In this document: piece after piece, positions 37,168 to 46,385 of the stretch
Layout: each line of letters begins with the position of its first letter
Numbering within the stretch: the stretch's first letter is position 1
The notes under the pieces: generated by a model
Databases searched by the model: none
Told to the model about the DNA's origin: nothing
Seen by the model: the letters and a program-made list of their open reading frames with translations, nothing else
Assembly (NCBI RefSeq): GCF_014635985.1
Contig: NZ_BMDT01000005.1
Location: 1 to 64,000 of the forward strand
Direction: 5' to 3'
From: Enterococcus alcedinis
GTDB lineage: Bacteria > Bacillota > Bacilli > Lactobacillales > Enterococcaceae
DNA: 64,000 nt
Program-made: the position numbers and the translations under genes

Positions 37168-37860
37168 TTAATAGTAGTAATAACCTTGATCTTTTGTTTG
37201 TGTTGCACCGTTATAAACGGTTCCTAAAATACGAGCGTTCACTAGTTTTAATAAATCAGATGCTTTGGCAACTGATTCCTTATTCGTTACATTTTCACGA
37301 ATCACTAAGAGCGTACCATCGACTTTTGAAGCCATGATTTGCGCATCTGTCACGGTTACGACTGGTGGCATATCAAAGATTACAATATCATACGCGTTTC
37401 TTAATTCTTGAATGACTTGATTCATACGGACCGAACCAAGTAACTCCGATGGGTTCGGTGGTTTTGGACCACTCGTTAAGATGCTTAAGTTTTCGATACC
37501 ACTGTCTTGCGCAATTTCAGTTACGTTTTGTGTTGTACTCAAAATCGTACTTAAGCCTTTTGCATTATTTAATTGGAAAGTTTTGTAAACGGTTGGTTTA
37601 CGTAAATCAGCATCAACCAGTAATACGCGTTGGCCCGATTTAGCGAACACGACGGCTAAGTTAGCTGAAGTCGTTGATTTCCCTTCCCCAGGTCCTGATG
37701 AAGTGATGACCATCGTTTGTAGTCGCTTGTCACTTGAAGAAGCGAATTGGATGTTCGTACGAATGGTACGGAATTGTTCTGAGATTGGCGACGTTGGATC
37801 GGTTAAAGTAATTAAGCCGACTGCTTTCGTCGATGATTCTTTTGGATGATGTTTTGACAT
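37168..37860 (-). CDS. cpsD: CpsD/CapB tyrosine kinase (BY-kinase)
   Basis: 230 residues with Walker A SSGPGEGKSTTSANLA (about residue 54), Walker A' VLLVDADLRKPT and Walker B VIFDMPPV, plus a C-terminal tyrosine cluster (QGYYYY) that is the autophosphorylation site. It needs the membrane activator CpsC, encoded 14 bp upstream. It controls polymerisation and export of the polysaccharide. Confidence 0.94.
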   Translation of the reverse strand: MSKHHPKESSTKAVGLITLTDPTSPISEQFRTIRTNIQFASSSDKRLQTMVITSSGPGEGKSTTSANLAVVFAKSGQRVLLVDADLRKPTVYKTFQLNNAKGLSTILSTTQNVTEIAQDSGIENLSILTSGPKPPNPSELLGSVRMNQVIQELRNAYDIVIFDMPPVVTVTDAQIMASKVDGTLLVIRENVTNKESVAKASDLLKLVNARILGTVYNGATQTKDQGYYYY

Positions 37861-37874
37861 GCTTTTTTCTCCTT

Positions 37875-38657
37875 CTAAACTTTCGAACGACGACGACGCG
37901 GTGTCTCTGTCGCTGGCTTGCTTGGTTTGGTGATTATTGGATTTTTCTTCTTAGGTAATAACGCACTAGCTTCTTTGGCTGTCATTAATGGCACCGTTCC
38001 TAGGATGGTTAAGCCTAATGTGTCTGTTACAAATTTCGGATCTTTCACCGTTCGGTCAAGTAATTCAAATAAGAAGGCTAATCCAAGACCGATCATCATC
38101 CCTAGAAACAAACCGATGGCTAAGTTCAAGAAATTGTTTGGTGAAACTGGACTCGTACTGGCAACAGCACTTGAAACAATCGTAACAGTATCGACGTTGG
38201 TTAAGATATCTTTGACTGTTTCTTGGAAGACTTCTGCCGTAACATTTGCAATTGCTGCTGCGTCACTCGCATTGCCACTTGTTGCTTGTATCGAGAACAA
38301 CTGCGAGTTTTGCGCTTGAACCACTTGCAGTGCTGCTTTGATTTCGCTAGGTGTCATGTTGATTTGGTATTCTTCCGCAAGACGGTTTTGAACCTCTGTC
38401 GCCTGACCATCTCCTTGTAGAATAATATCTTTATAAGTATTTAACATTTGTAAGTTGAAGTTGATGTCATTGACACTAGTTGTTTCTGATTGTGGCAATG
38501 AGACGATTAACTGGGCACGGGAACTATATTGAGGACTCACAATAAAGAAGGTGAACACACCCGCAATTCCTAGTCCGACAAAGGTAGCAATCATAATTGT
38601 TGTGATCCGTTTACGGACAATATCAAAAATTTCTTTTAAGCTAATTGTTTCTTCCAT
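37875..38657 (-). CDS. cpsC: CpsC-like chain-length determinant and kinase activator
   Basis: 260 residues: short cytoplasmic N-terminus, TM1 (about 18-38), an extracytoplasmic Wzz domain (FIVSPQYSSRAQLIVS onward), TM2 (about 174-197, NFLNLAIGLFLGMMIGLGLAF) and a basic cytoplasmic tail ending RRRRS that should touch CpsD. The P-x2-P-x4-P region just before TM2 is present as SPVSPNNF. Size and topology match CpsC/CapA1. Confidence 0.92.
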   Translation of the reverse strand: MEETISLKEIFDIVRKRITTIMIATFVGLGIAGVFTFFIVSPQYSSRAQLIVSLPQSETTSVNDINFNLQMLNTYKDIILQGDGQATEVQNRLAEEYQINMTPSEIKAALQVVQAQNSQLFSIQATSGNASDAAAIANVTAEVFQETVKDILTNVDTVTIVSSAVASTSPVSPNNFLNLAIGLFLGMMIGLGLAFLFELLDRTVKDPKFVTDTLGLTILGTVPLMTAKEASALLPKKKNPIITKPSKPATETPRRRRSKV

Positions 38658-38700
38658 GTTTTCTCTACTTTCTTTTCATCTCAATTGATGTGTTTATTTA

Positions 38701-39474
38701 TTAATAGACGCTTCCCATTCCGAGTTGCTGACTAATTGTCTCTAATTGTTCGAGTAATTCTGCTTTCACATCCGGATTACGTACTTGACTCAAGCTTTCG
38801 CTGACACTGTAATAACGGTCATAGGTTGTCGCCTCGGTAATATTTCCATCGACTAACATTTCGGCAAAAGCTGTTCTTAACTCTTCAATTCGTTTTACTT
38901 GTGCTTCTGCAAAGCTTAGATACTCTACCAGGTTTGCTTGCCAAGCCGATTGTTCAAATCTTTGAACTTTTTGGCTGACTTCATTAATTTGTTGTTCGGT
39001 AACTTTTGGTCCAATAATGACGTCATTTTCGACAGTTTCCCAATTGATGGTTTCATTAATAAATAATCTAGCAACTTCTGATTGTATCTTCGCTTGATCT
39101 GCAATTCGTTGCACTTTCTTTTGTAAATTCGCCTTTTCTTGTGCGATATCTTTCGCTTCTGTCGGCAAATCTTTCGCTTGAATGCCAAAGTCCTCAGCTG
39201 AAACTCTTAGGCGTGTGACGCTTGCTTCCATTTTATTGACGTCTTCATTCGTCAGTGTCGGTTTTAGAAAGACTTGTTCATTATTCGTATAGGCGCTTGC
39301 GACTGCTTTTTCCAAGTCTGCCAGTTGTTTTTGTTGGCTAATAATTGTTGTAGCCACTTGTTCGATTTTTTGAGCATGTTGGTTACGTTTGACACGTTGA
39401 AACCCCACGATGTTAATGCCAATTGCCAGAGCTGCAACTAGTAAGACACCCATGCCTTTGCTAAAATTTTTCAT
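38701..39474 (-). CDS. Membrane-anchored coiled-coil protein leading the capsule operon
   Basis: ATG 39474 is preferred (AAGGAGG 12 bases upstream); a TTG at 39504 is an alternative. About 257 residues: one TM helix (GMGVLLVAALAIGINIVGF) then an entirely helical, charged extracytoplasmic part. No known family is recognised. It occupies the position usually held by a LytR-CpsA-Psr protein, and no LCP gene is present in the cluster. Co-transcription with cpsC (43 bp) suggests a structural role in polysaccharide export or attachment, which is inference only. Confidence 0.65.
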   Translation of the reverse strand: MKNFSKGMGVLLVAALAIGINIVGFQRVKRNQHAQKIEQVATTIISQQKQLADLEKAVASAYTNNEQVFLKPTLTNEDVNKMEASVTRLRVSAEDFGIQAKDLPTEAKDIAQEKANLQKKVQRIADQAKIQSEVARLFINETINWETVENDVIIGPKVTEQQINEVSQKVQRFEQSAWQANLVEYLSFAEAQVKRIEELRTAFAEMLVDGNITEATTYDRYYSVSESLSQVRNPDVKAELLEQLETISQQLGMGSVY

Positions 39475-39568
39475 TCCAGATAATAGCCTCCTTAAAATAT
39501 TCAATTTTATTAATTCCTTTTATATAAAAAATATTATCAATTGATGTTAAAAATTTCCGAACAGTTCC

Positions 39569-39597
39569 ATTATAATAAAAATAGCGTCCGATTGAAA
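39569..39597 (-). promoter_or_regulatory. Candidate promoter of the polysaccharide operon
   Basis: On the minus strand TTTCAA (39592-39597), 17 bases, TATAAT (39569-39574). The -35 is weak and the -10 perfect. It lies about 95 bases before the first gene. The rest of the 39505-39840 stretch is AT-rich and shows no other gene. Confidence 0.45.
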
Positions 39598-39850
39598 GGA
39601 CTACTAGTATATTTTTGAGTGTTTACAGATTATTTACATCAATAATGTACAATCTATCATTTTCTCATGAGAGTCTACCAATGTTTGTTACTACATTCTC
39701 ATAATCATTGGTTTTCATCTGTATTTTCTTCGCTATGAGCATAGACAGTTTAACAAATCTTGCTCGTCTTATTTATAGGAATCCTTCTTTTTAAAGACAC
39801 TTTTATTATAATTTCCTTCTATTATATATAATAGAAAAAAACAGAAAAAA

Positions 39851-39879
39851 CCGTGAGAAATACTGTTCGTTTCTCACGG
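39851..39879 (-). terminator. Terminator of the 3D-domain gene
   Basis: CCGTGAGAAA pairs with TTTCTCACGG (10 bp, perfect). On the minus strand it is followed by TTTTTTCTG. Confidence 0.85.
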
Positions 39880-39897
39880 CTTGCTGTTTGTCTCAAA

Positions 39898-41058
39898 TTA
39901 ATCTAAGATCGTTACCTTCACATTGTACTTGCGACCCCAAACGTTACAAGCTTCGACACTATCTAAGTGGACGTCAAGGATGTTCCCCTTAATCGCGCCA
40001 CCTGTGTCGGCTGCTAAAGCAATCCCATAGCCTTCTACTTCAACAATCGTTCCTAAAGGAATGACACTTGGATCGACTGCGACCACACGTGGATTCACTC
40101 GAAGGTCGACACCCATCGCGGTAAAGAAACTTGATCCTGCTTCTTTGTATGAATAAGCCGTTGATTCCATGTATAAAACTTTGTTGCCACTATTCGATGA
40201 ATTCCCATTGTTATTCGTCGGTGGTGTGGGTTCTTTTGGCGGTGTTGGTTGTACCGGTTGTTCTGTGTTCGGTTTGCCCGCTGGTTTAGCGGGTGTTTCT
40301 GTTTGATTATTTGTTTCGTTTTCTTTTTGAGCTGCTTGTTTTTCTTTTTCAGCAGCTAAGCGCGCTGCTTCTTCGCGCTCTTTGGCTTCTTCTTTTGCTC
40401 GTGCCTCTTCAGCAGCGATTCGTGCCAATTCGACTTCTTTACTTTGAGCAATCGATGCTAGTGTGCTTTGGTTGTTTGCTAGTTGTTCTTTTAAACCTAA
40501 GACTTGGGCATCTAGCGTTTGCGCTTCTGCCGTTAAACTCTCTTGGTCACTCTCTAAAGTCGCTTGTGTTGCTTGGGCTTCTTGCTCTAATGATTGCAAT
40601 TTCTTTGTATCCGCATCTAAGCTTTCAATTGCCTCTTTTTCAGCATTTTGCAACATCGTAATCGCATAGAGATTCGTAACTAACTCTTGTAGGCTTGATG
40701 ATTCAAGCAAGTACGCGAACTTATTTTCAACGACACTGTTGACTTGTAAATAACGTAAGCGTTCTGCTACCATTTCTTTTCGACGAGCAATCGTTTCTTT
40801 CGTATCTGAAATTTGTTCTTGTGTCTCTTCTAATACCGTTTGGTTCTCAGCAATTTTGCCTTTCAAACTTTCGACTGCTTGATAAGCTTCGTTGACTTTT
40901 TCTAAAGCGTTTTGCACTTCAAGGCTAATCGCTTGGCTTTCTTGTTGGATCTTTGTTTCTTTTTGATTGAGTGATTCCAGCGTATCAGCTGAAACAGCCA
41001 CCGGGGCAATTATCTGAATGAGACATAAGACTAGGGTTATAAATTTCTTTCCCTTCAA
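39898..41058 (-). CDS. Secreted 3D-domain cell-wall protein with coiled coil
   Basis: The product has 386 residues from a TTG start (AAAGGTG 9 bases upstream). It has a signal peptide (cleavage near VSADT, residue 25), a long PcsB/CwlO-like coiled coil (26-250), a P/T/N-rich linker, and a C-terminal 3D domain with the three aspartates typical of the fold (VVAVDPSVIPLGT, ALAADTGGAIKG, LDVHLDS). 3D domains are lytic-transglycosylase-like modules of resuscitation and YocH-type proteins. A perfect WalR box stands upstream, as for YocH in Bacillus. Predicted peptidoglycan remodelling. Confidence 0.85.
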   Translation of the reverse strand: MKGKKFITLVLCLIQIIAPVAVSADTLESLNQKETKIQQESQAISLEVQNALEKVNEAYQAVESLKGKIAENQTVLEETQEQISDTKETIARRKEMVAERLRYLQVNSVVENKFAYLLESSSLQELVTNLYAITMLQNAEKEAIESLDADTKKLQSLEQEAQATQATLESDQESLTAEAQTLDAQVLGLKEQLANNQSTLASIAQSKEVELARIAAEEARAKEEAKEREEAARLAAEKEKQAAQKENETNNQTETPAKPAGKPNTEQPVQPTPPKEPTPPTNNNGNSSNSGNKVLYMESTAYSYKEAGSSFFTAMGVDLRVNPRVVAVDPSVIPLGTIVEVEGYGIALAADTGGAIKGNILDVHLDSVEACNVWGRKYNVKVTILD

Positions 41059-41097
41059 TTAACGTCACACCTTTCCATTCTATAAGAATTCTTAAAT

Positions 41098-41103
41098 ATT
41101 ATA
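41098..41103 (-). promoter_or_regulatory. -10 element for the 3D-domain gene
   Basis: TATAAT on the minus strand, 40 bases before the TTG start. No good -35 is seen, consistent with an activator-dependent promoter. A second TGTAAC/TGTAAA pair with a 4-base gap lies about 45 bases upstream of it. Confidence 0.4.
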
Positions 41104-41242
41104 CTGGATTTTCAAGATGGAAATGTGTCAGTTGTTTTACAGTTTGTTACAAAGTCATGCGAAATCGATAATTTGGGACTCCCTTCTTTAAAAAAGACGC
41201 TTTAAATGGTCTAAAACCCTTATTGGTAGCGAATTCTTTTTC

Positions 41243-41259
41243 GTTACACTACTGTAACA
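41243..41259 (-). promoter_or_regulatory. WalR-type operator
   Basis: On the minus strand TGTTAC-AGTAG-TGTAAC fits the WalRK consensus TGTWAH-N5-TGTWAH exactly. It lies about 190 bases upstream of the 3D-domain gene. Except for this and the hairpin at 41336, the 41059-41405 gap holds no gene. Confidence 0.55.
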
Positions 41260-41335
41260 CTAGAGACATTCAATAACACTCCACTACTCTAAATCCATTC
41301 TTTTCTTTTTTAAAATTTCACTTCAAAAAAACAAA

Positions 41336-41364
41336 AGAAAGGATCTCTTTAACCGATCCTTTCT
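41336..41364 (-). terminator. Terminator of the phosphofructokinase gene
   Basis: GAAAGGATC pairs with GATCCTTTC, and on the minus strand is followed by TTTTGTTTTTTTG. Confidence 0.8.
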
Positions 41365-41405
41365 CTTGCTTTTCAACCGTCTTATTCTCGTTATTATGTT
41401 TCTTG

Positions 41406-42584
41406 TTAATTGAAGGAAATCATCTCTGGTAGTGGTTCACCAATTAACGGTCGACACCATTCGATAAACGCGGGGGTCACGCCATTTTGTTCTGCATTAA
41501 TAAAATGAGGCGGCAGTTTCTTCTCGTACAACATTACTTCTTCAATCGCTACTAAAAACGTTTCGATTTGGTATGTCTCGCCAACTACTCGACGAAAGGC
41601 TACCATTTTTCCAGTTTCCCCGGCTAAGACTGCTTCCACTGCTTTTTTCCCAGCCAGTATTGCTTCTTCTCGATCGACAGAACTTTGCATTGCAATTGAC
41701 GCTCGAGCTAATAATCCTGGCTTTTCAGCTCGAGTTTTATATCCGAGGTTTTGGACAATTAGATTTTCTAAATAGACGCCAACGTGACCAAAATAACTTG
41801 ATCGTCCCGTCGTGTTATTTGGTTTAACTAGTGGTTGATTCTCCTCATCACGTAACCCTTCACTCGCCACAATCACGATGCCTTTTTTTTCTTTGAGTTT
41901 GTCTTTGACATCTTGTAAAAATTTTGCTTCATCAAAAACAACTTCGGGTAAATAAATGAAATCAGGTGTATAAATCCCCTCCTCATCGGATAACGCACTC
42001 GCAGCAGCGACCCACCCCGCATTTCTACCCGATGTTTCAATAATAACTACGTGAATCGGCATGCCCTTAACGTCACAACAAACTTCTTTCACACTTTGAG
42101 CCATATAACGGGCAGCACTGCCATAGCCTGGGCTGTGATCGGTGATGAAAATATCATTATCCATCGTTTTAGGCACGCCAATTATACTAATTGGTACCGC
42201 TAATTCTAAACATTTGTGATGTAGTTTTCCACACGTATCCATCGTTCCGTTCCCGCCATTTAACAAGACGTAATCAATCTGATATTTCTGTAAAATAGCA
42301 ACCATTCGTTCATAATCTTCTTCTTTTAAAGGATCACGTGAGGTCCCGATCGCACTACCTGGCGACGTTAATAATTTCGCTAGCTCTTCTTCTCTTACTT
42401 CTGTCAAATCAAGAATATTTTCGGCTAATAAGCCACCTGTTCCATTTTTGGCAGCATAAATTTTATTAATTTCAGATGACTTTTTCCCTTCAGACAAGAT
42501 ACCGTAAAGGGAAGCATTGATGACTGTCGTTGGTCCACCACCATGGATAATCATGATATTCTTCTTCATCTTTCTCATCTCCAT
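41406..42584 (-). CDS. 6-phosphofructokinase family protein, phosphoryl donor unclear
   Basis: 392 residues (possibly starting at the internal MKKNIMIIHGGGPTTVINA, ATG 42569). It has PFK-family landmarks: GGGPTTVINASLYG, LLNGGNGTMDTCGK (about 105-118), GVPKTMDNDIF (about 138-148) and ETSGRNAGW. The lysine in PKTMDND is typical of pyrophosphate-dependent enzymes. The glycine after GGN is the residue associated with ATP use, and the usual Asp of GGDG/GGDD is Asn. It is therefore a diverged long-form PFK, distinct from the 320-residue glycolytic PfkA. It is monocistronic. Confidence 0.82.
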   Translation of the reverse strand: MEMRKMKKNIMIIHGGGPTTVINASLYGILSEGKKSSEINKIYAAKNGTGGLLAENILDLTEVREEELAKLLTSPGSAIGTSRDPLKEEDYERMVAILQKYQIDYVLLNGGNGTMDTCGKLHHKCLELAVPISIIGVPKTMDNDIFITDHSPGYGSAARYMAQSVKEVCCDVKGMPIHVVIIETSGRNAGWVAAASALSDEEGIYTPDFIYLPEVVFDEAKFLQDVKDKLKEKKGIVIVASEGLRDEENQPLVKPNNTTGRSSYFGHVGVYLENLIVQNLGYKTRAEKPGLLARASIAMQSSVDREEAILAGKKAVEAVLAGETGKMVAFRRVVGETYQIETFLVAIEEVMLYEKKLPPHFINAEQNGVTPAFIEWCRPLIGEPLPEMISFN

Positions 42585-42742
42585 TTTTTTATTATTCTTA
42601 TCCCAATTATAGCAGTTGACTAATCATTCATCCTAACAATAAAGTATGCGTTTTCATTGGTTTAATTAAAATAGAAGACTTCCTATTTAATAAACTTTTC
42701 GATATGATAGATGCAACAATCGTTTTACGAAGGGGTGTTGGG

Positions 42743-44455
42743 ATGTTTCGATTATTAAAATATGCAAAAGATTATCGTAAAGAAATTATTTTAGGACCGA
42801 TATTTAAGTTTTCAGAGGCCGTGTTCGAATTGATGTTGCCACTTTTAATGGCAATTTTGATTGACGAAGGAATTCAGCAACAAAATTGGACGAAAGTTTG
42901 GCAGATGATTGCCTGGATGCTCTTCTTCTCTGTCGCAGGCGTCCTCTCTGCTTTGACGTGTCAGTATTTCGCCTCGGTCGCCTCACAAGGTTTCGGCACC
43001 GAACTACGTCATCATTTAATGAAGAAAATCAATCACTTAAGTCATAAAGAACTGAATTATTTTGGTGCGAATACCTTGATTACGCGCATGACGAATGACG
43101 TCAATCAAATGCAACTCGCTTTAGCCATGTTGATTCGTCTCGTTGTCCGTGCGCCTTTTTTAAGTATTGGTGCGTTAGTGATGGCCTTTTATATTGATTG
43201 GCAAATCGGATTGATTTTCTTGGCGATTTTACCGATTTTTTCTGTGCTCTTATTATTATTAATTAAAGTTTCGGTTCCATTGTATCGTTTCGTGCAACAG
43301 CAACTCGATCGTTTAAATCAACTTGTCGGACAAAATTTAAGTGGTGTGCGAATCATTCGGGCCTTTAGCCGCCAACAGAAAGAAGTCGAAAATTTCGATG
43401 AAGCAAGTGATGAACTGGCTAAAACTTATTTGCGCGTCGCTCAGTTGTCGACGATTTTGTCACCTGTTACGACATTGATTCTGAACTTTGGGATTGTCGG
43501 TATCTTCATTCTTGGTGGTTTTAAAGTTGAGATTGGTGATTTGCAACAAGGTGAAATCTTAGCATTAGTAAATTATATGAACCAGATGCTACTCGCTTTG
43601 ATCGTCGTTTCAAATTTAGTCAATATTTTCACCCGAGCGGAAGCTTCCGCTAAACGCTTGAATGAAGTCCTAGAAATGCCCGTTTCACTTGTTGAAAGTG
43701 AGCATCCAACTGTTCCAACCACTTTACACGGTGAAATTACATTGACGGATGTTGATTTTCGCTATTCAGAAAGCTACGGCCGCACCTTACGTCATCTCTC
43801 ACTCCATGTACCAGCAGGCTCAACCCTTGGTGTTACAGGTCCGACTGGTGCTGGGAAATCAAGCCTGACACAACTACTCCCTCGTTTTTACGACGCCGAA
43901 AAAGGAACAGTTGCCATTGATGGCGTTGATGTTCGAGAGTGGTCCCTTGCAACGTTGCGTGAGCAAATCCGCTTCGTCCCACAAAAATCTGTTTTGATTC
44001 GAGGAACCATTCGTGAAAATATTCAATGGGGCAAAGAAAATGCCAGTGACGAGGAAATTTGGGAAGCTTTAACCATTGCACAAGGAGCCGAATTTGTCGA
44101 AACGTTACCCGAACAACTTGACACGTTAATCGTTGAAAACGGCAAGAATTTCTCGGGAGGACAAATTCAACGCTTGGCGATTGCTCGCGCGATTGTCGCT
44201 AAGCCGAAAATTTTAGTGCTAGACGATTCGCTGAGCGCACTGGATTATCAGACCGATTATTTATTACGTCAGGCACTCAAGCAATTACCAATGACCCTTG
44301 TCTTAATCTCACAACGTGTCTCATCGATACAAGAGGCGGATCAAATCTTAGTCCTTGAAAAAGGACGCATGGTCGCACTTGGCAGTCACCATGAATTAGT
44401 TAAAACATCGTCCTACTATCAAGCGATACTCGATGCACAAAAGGAGGCGGAATAA
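42743..44455 (+). CDS. Heterodimeric ABC exporter, degenerate-site subunit (LmrC/EfrA/BmrC-like)
   Basis: ATG 42743 follows GAAGGGG; a TATGAT -10 lies at about 42702, so a longer start at 42704 is unlikely. Six TM helices (1-310) are followed by an NBD with Walker A GPTGAGKSS, signature FSGGQ and Walker B ILVLDDSLSALD. The catalytic Glu after Walker B is Asp, and the H-loop His is Gln (SQRVSSI), so its own ATP site is degenerate. That is the rule for one partner of heterodimeric drug exporters. The partner starts on the next base after the stop. About 571 residues. Confidence 0.9.
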   Translation: MFRLLKYAKDYRKEIILGPIFKFSEAVFELMLPLLMAILIDEGIQQQNWTKVWQMIAWMLFFSVAGVLSALTCQYFASVASQGFGTELRHHLMKKINHLSHKELNYFGANTLITRMTNDVNQMQLALAMLIRLVVRAPFLSIGALVMAFYIDWQIGLIFLAILPIFSVLLLLLIKVSVPLYRFVQQQLDRLNQLVGQNLSGVRIIRAFSRQQKEVENFDEASDELAKTYLRVAQLSTILSPVTTLILNFGIVGIFILGGFKVEIGDLQQGEILALVNYMNQMLLALIVVSNLVNIFTRAEASAKRLNEVLEMPVSLVESEHPTVPTTLHGEITLTDVDFRYSESYGRTLRHLSLHVPAGSTLGVTGPTGAGKSSLTQLLPRFYDAEKGTVAIDGVDVREWSLATLREQIRFVPQKSVLIRGTIRENIQWGKENASDEEIWEALTIAQGAEFVETLPEQLDTLIVENGKNFSGGQIQRLAIARAIVAKPKILVLDDSLSALDYQTDYLLRQALKQLPMTLVLISQRVSSIQEADQILVLEKGRMVALGSHHELVKTSSYYQAILDAQKEAE

Positions 44456-46204
44456 ATGCTAAAGAAAAAGATTGATTTTGCAACGCTCAAACGTTTTATG
44501 CCTTACTTAACCTTTTATTTAAAAGAAAATTTATTCGCTCTGATTTTTGGGATTGTCGCGGGCGGTACTTCGGTTTACTTAACTTTTTTAATCGGACAAG
44601 GCATTGATGTCCTAATTGCCAAAGGTCAGGTCGACTTCATCATTTTACGTCAGGTCTTGCTCGCTTTTGTCGCAGTCTTACTGATTACTAGTTTTAGCCA
44701 GTGGATGATTCAACGGCTAGGCAATCATGTCGCTTACCAAAGTGTTAATCGTTTGAGGAAAGATGCTTTTAAACACTTGAACCAATTGCCATTACAAACC
44801 TATGACCAAACACCACATGGCAGCTTGATGAGTCGTTTTACCAACGACTTAGATCAAGTATCAATTGCAATTAGTGCCGTTTACCAACAACTTTTCACTG
44901 GTGTGACAATCATTATCATTGCTTTTATCTTTATGTTGCAACTCAGCTTGATTTTGACGCTTGTCGTGTTGTGCGTGACGCCGATGATTTTTTTCGTTAG
45001 CTATTGGGTTGCGAAACGCTCACAAAATGATTTTGCTCAACAGCAACAAATCGTGGGCGAATTAACTAGCTTCATTAATGAACGTGTAAGTAATCAACAG
45101 CTCGTCAAAGCTTTTCGTCATGAAGCCGCCAATCAAGCACTATTTGATACGGCAAATAACGAGTTGCAAATCAAAGGTCAACGCGCCCAATTTTCATCTT
45201 CCTTAACGAATCCTGTTTCACGTTTTGTTGACCACTTAGCTTACGTCGCGATTGGACTCGTCGGTGCCTGGTTAATCTTTAACGGTTCTGGTGGAGTTAC
45301 CGTTGGGATGATTGCTAGCTTTACCATTTATTCAACACAATTTTCGAAACCATTTATCGAGCTATCTGGCCTGATGACGCAAATCCAAAGCGCCTTCGCC
45401 GGGCTCGCTCGTGGCTTTGACTTACTGGATCAAACAATCGAAACACAAGAACCTGCCATTGAATTGCCCGTCGTTCAAGGAAATATCACTTTTGAACATG
45501 TCGATTTCGCTTATGACAGCACACGACCTTTAATTCAAGATTTTAACTTTAAGGCAACAGCGGGACAAACCATTGCTATCGTTGGACGTACCGGTGCCGG
45601 AAAATCGACTCTCGTCAACTTACTGATGCGTTTCTATGATGTCCAATCGGGTCAGATTTTACTAGACGGACGCCCGATTCAAGACATCCCACGCGGTCAA
45701 TTACGACAAAATTTCGGTATGGTTTTACAAGATACTTGGTTGTTCGACGATACCTTACGCGAAAACTTGACGTACGGTCGCCCCGACGCTAGTGATGAGG
45801 CGATTTATGCTGCTTTACAAAAAACAGAAATGCTCGAATACGTGATGGATGCACCAAAACAACTCGATACACCGATTGGCCATTATGGTGTGAAACTCTC
45901 AGAAGGCCAACGACAGTTGCTAACGATTGCTCGGACAATGATTGCCAATCCACCAATGTTGATTTTAGACGAAGCGACGAGTTCGGTGGACCCATTGACG
46001 GAAAAGAAAATTCAAGAAGCCTTCTTAGCCTTGATGAAAGGCAAAACGAGCTTCGTCATCGCCCATCGCCTATCAACCATACAAGCCGCCGATCAAATTT
46101 TAGTTATGGACCAAGGACAGATTATCGAACAAGGTACACATCAAGAATTGTTGCGAGATAAAGGTGCTTACTATGATCTATATCATGCACAGTTTCAGGA
46201 ATAG
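44456..46204 (+). CDS. Heterodimeric ABC exporter, canonical-site subunit (LmrD/EfrB/BmrD-like)
   Basis: 582 residues. Six TM helices (about 20-325), then an NBD with GRTGAGKSTLV, Walker B LILDEATSSVD and H-loop AHRLSTI, all canonical, but a deviant signature LSEGQ. Combined with the partner this leaves one good site (this Walker A/B with the partner's FSGGQ) and one degenerate site, as in LmrCD, BmrCD and EfrAB. It probably exports drugs, dyes or lipids. The plus strand is unusual in this window; the pair ends at a bidirectional hairpin. Confidence 0.91.
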   Translation: MLKKKIDFATLKRFMPYLTFYLKENLFALIFGIVAGGTSVYLTFLIGQGIDVLIAKGQVDFIILRQVLLAFVAVLLITSFSQWMIQRLGNHVAYQSVNRLRKDAFKHLNQLPLQTYDQTPHGSLMSRFTNDLDQVSIAISAVYQQLFTGVTIIIIAFIFMLQLSLILTLVVLCVTPMIFFVSYWVAKRSQNDFAQQQQIVGELTSFINERVSNQQLVKAFRHEAANQALFDTANNELQIKGQRAQFSSSLTNPVSRFVDHLAYVAIGLVGAWLIFNGSGGVTVGMIASFTIYSTQFSKPFIELSGLMTQIQSAFAGLARGFDLLDQTIETQEPAIELPVVQGNITFEHVDFAYDSTRPLIQDFNFKATAGQTIAIVGRTGAGKSTLVNLLMRFYDVQSGQILLDGRPIQDIPRGQLRQNFGMVLQDTWLFDDTLRENLTYGRPDASDEAIYAALQKTEMLEYVMDAPKQLDTPIGHYGVKLSEGQRQLLTIARTMIANPPMLILDEATSSVDPLTEKKIQEAFLALMKGKTSFVIAHRLSTIQAADQILVMDQGQIIEQGTHQELLRDKGAYYDLYHAQFQE

Positions 46205-46264
46205 GTTGATAAAAGCACTGCTCACCTACGAAAAACCATAGCGTTCATCGAATCATATTAGATA

Positions 46265-46318
46265 AAACAAACGCCATTTCACTCCCTTATTTCTAAGAGT
46301 ATGAAATGGCGTTTGTTT
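46265..46318. terminator. Bidirectional terminator between exporter pair and GH3 gene
   Basis: AAACAAACGCCATTTCA pairs perfectly with TGAAATGGCGTTTGTTT (17 bp), with A- and T-runs at the two flanks. Confidence 0.85.
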
Positions 46319-46385
46319 GTATGTTTTTCGTCCGTTTATTTATTCTTCTAATCCGACTAATTTCTTTGTTTATGTAAAAAGTTCC

